From Candidatus Rifleibacteriota bacterium (GTDB lineage: Bacteria > Riflebacteria > Ozemobacteria > Ozemobacterales > Ozemobacteraceae), in NCBI GenBank assembly GCA_017526725.1, contig JAFXRA010000297.1:1-23975 (forward strand): 23,975 nucleotides of DNA, read 5' to 3'. The position numbers and the translations under genes are program-made. Shown piece after piece: positions 23,792 to 23,975 of the stretch (positions are counted from its first letter, which is position 1; each line of letters begins with the position of its first letter). The notes beneath the pieces are model-generated. The model was not told the DNA's origin, ran no database searches, and was given only the letters and a program-made list of their open reading frames with translations.

Positions 23792-23933
23792 TTATTGTAG
23801 TTGGTTTTTGTTGTAGTTATTGTTTCATCAAAGATTGAAAATTACGAGTTTTTGTTACATTCGTTATTATTCAGATTTTCTGATGACAATAAAAACAGAA
23901 GAAGCGCAAGCTTCTAAAAACTGACTACAATAA
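23792..23933. repeat. Inverted-repeat-bounded unit, MITE-like candidate
   Basis: TTATTGTAGTTGGTTTTT (23792-23809) and AAAAACTGACTACAATAA (23916-23933) are reverse complements at 16 of 18 positions and enclose about 106 nt. A short AGAAGC-GCAA-GCTTCT hairpin lies just inside the right arm (23900-23915). AATCTTATATCT heptamers lie outside both ends in direct orientation (23769-23780 and 23941-23952). No coding capacity. Confidence 0.4.
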
Positions 23934-23975
23934 TTACTTTAATCTTATATCTCCATTTATGGTCTTATATCTTGA

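Larger units (their letters stand above)
23425..23975. other. Repeat-rich intergenic region without a gene
   Basis: No coding frame can be supported in the last 550 nt. It holds repeated GTTCGAA words (about 23519-23550), a long imperfect inverted repeat (23596-23718), short CTCTGTTG-type tandem units (about 23714-23755), heptamers of the AATCTTATATCTT kind at 23769-23781 and 23941-23974, and a second inverted-repeat pair (23792-23809 with 23916-23933). Confidence 0.5.

Overview
This window looks like a chromosomal stretch from an AT-rich, diderm (Gram-negative-type), probably gut- or rumen-dwelling uncultured bacterium. The signs are a ClpS/ClpA pair, a secreted beta-barrel protein with a signal peptide, and several large proteins of a kind seen mostly in poorly cultured phyla: a 1405-residue dikinase-like protein and a 1025-residue HEAT-repeat membrane protein. 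I cannot assign a phylum from the sequence. Riflebacteria, Elusimicrobiota or Melainabacteria-like lineages are guesses.

Layout. (1) 1-167: C-terminal tail of a Lys/Ser/Thr-rich, histone-H1-like protein, followed by a strong terminator. (2) 273-6321: a promoter, a leader built of inverted heptamer repeats, a PPDK-like dikinase without the PEP-binding barrel, and a full-length bifunctional formiminotransferase-cyclodeaminase. (3) 6318-8922: a separate promoter driving a PspA/Vipp1/ESCRT-III-like protein and a two-domain AAA ATPase. This resembles a bacterial counterpart of ESCRT-III plus Vps4 and is the most interesting system here. (4) 8959-12036 on the minus strand: the HEAT-TM-TPR-like protein, with a good promoter so close to the ATG that the mRNA is probably leaderless. 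(5) 12177-13848: NAD(P)H-hydrate dehydratase and a very AT-rich membrane protein. (6) 13864-15602: S-adenosylhomocysteinase with a repeat-filled leader and a terminator built of heptamers. (7) 15603-16100: repeat-rich intergenic DNA. (8) 16101-21295: an RsbW-type kinase, then a compact ABC-F - clpS - clpA operon whose first gene also looks leaderless. (9) 21404-22760: an exported beta-barrel protein and its terminator. (10) 22788-23975: an eroded accessory segment with a truncated RhuM-family gene, remnants of two small antitoxin-like genes (one broken by one extra A in an A8 run), and several inverted repeats.

Functionally, the identifiable genes are mostly housekeeping or stress genes: one-carbon metabolism (FTCD, AhcY), metabolite repair (NnrD), protein quality control (ClpS/ClpA), ribosome protection (ABC-F) and envelope maintenance (PspA plus AAA). 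A recurring theme is a 7-bp-periodic repeat family (TAAGATN and TTAGAGA/TTAGGAA variants). It lies in intergenic and untranslated regions, often as inverted pairs able to form long hairpins. Promoters share a sigma70-like pattern (TTGNNN, 16-17 bp spacer, TAAAAT/TATAAT). No tRNA, rRNA, CRISPR array or intact transposase was seen.
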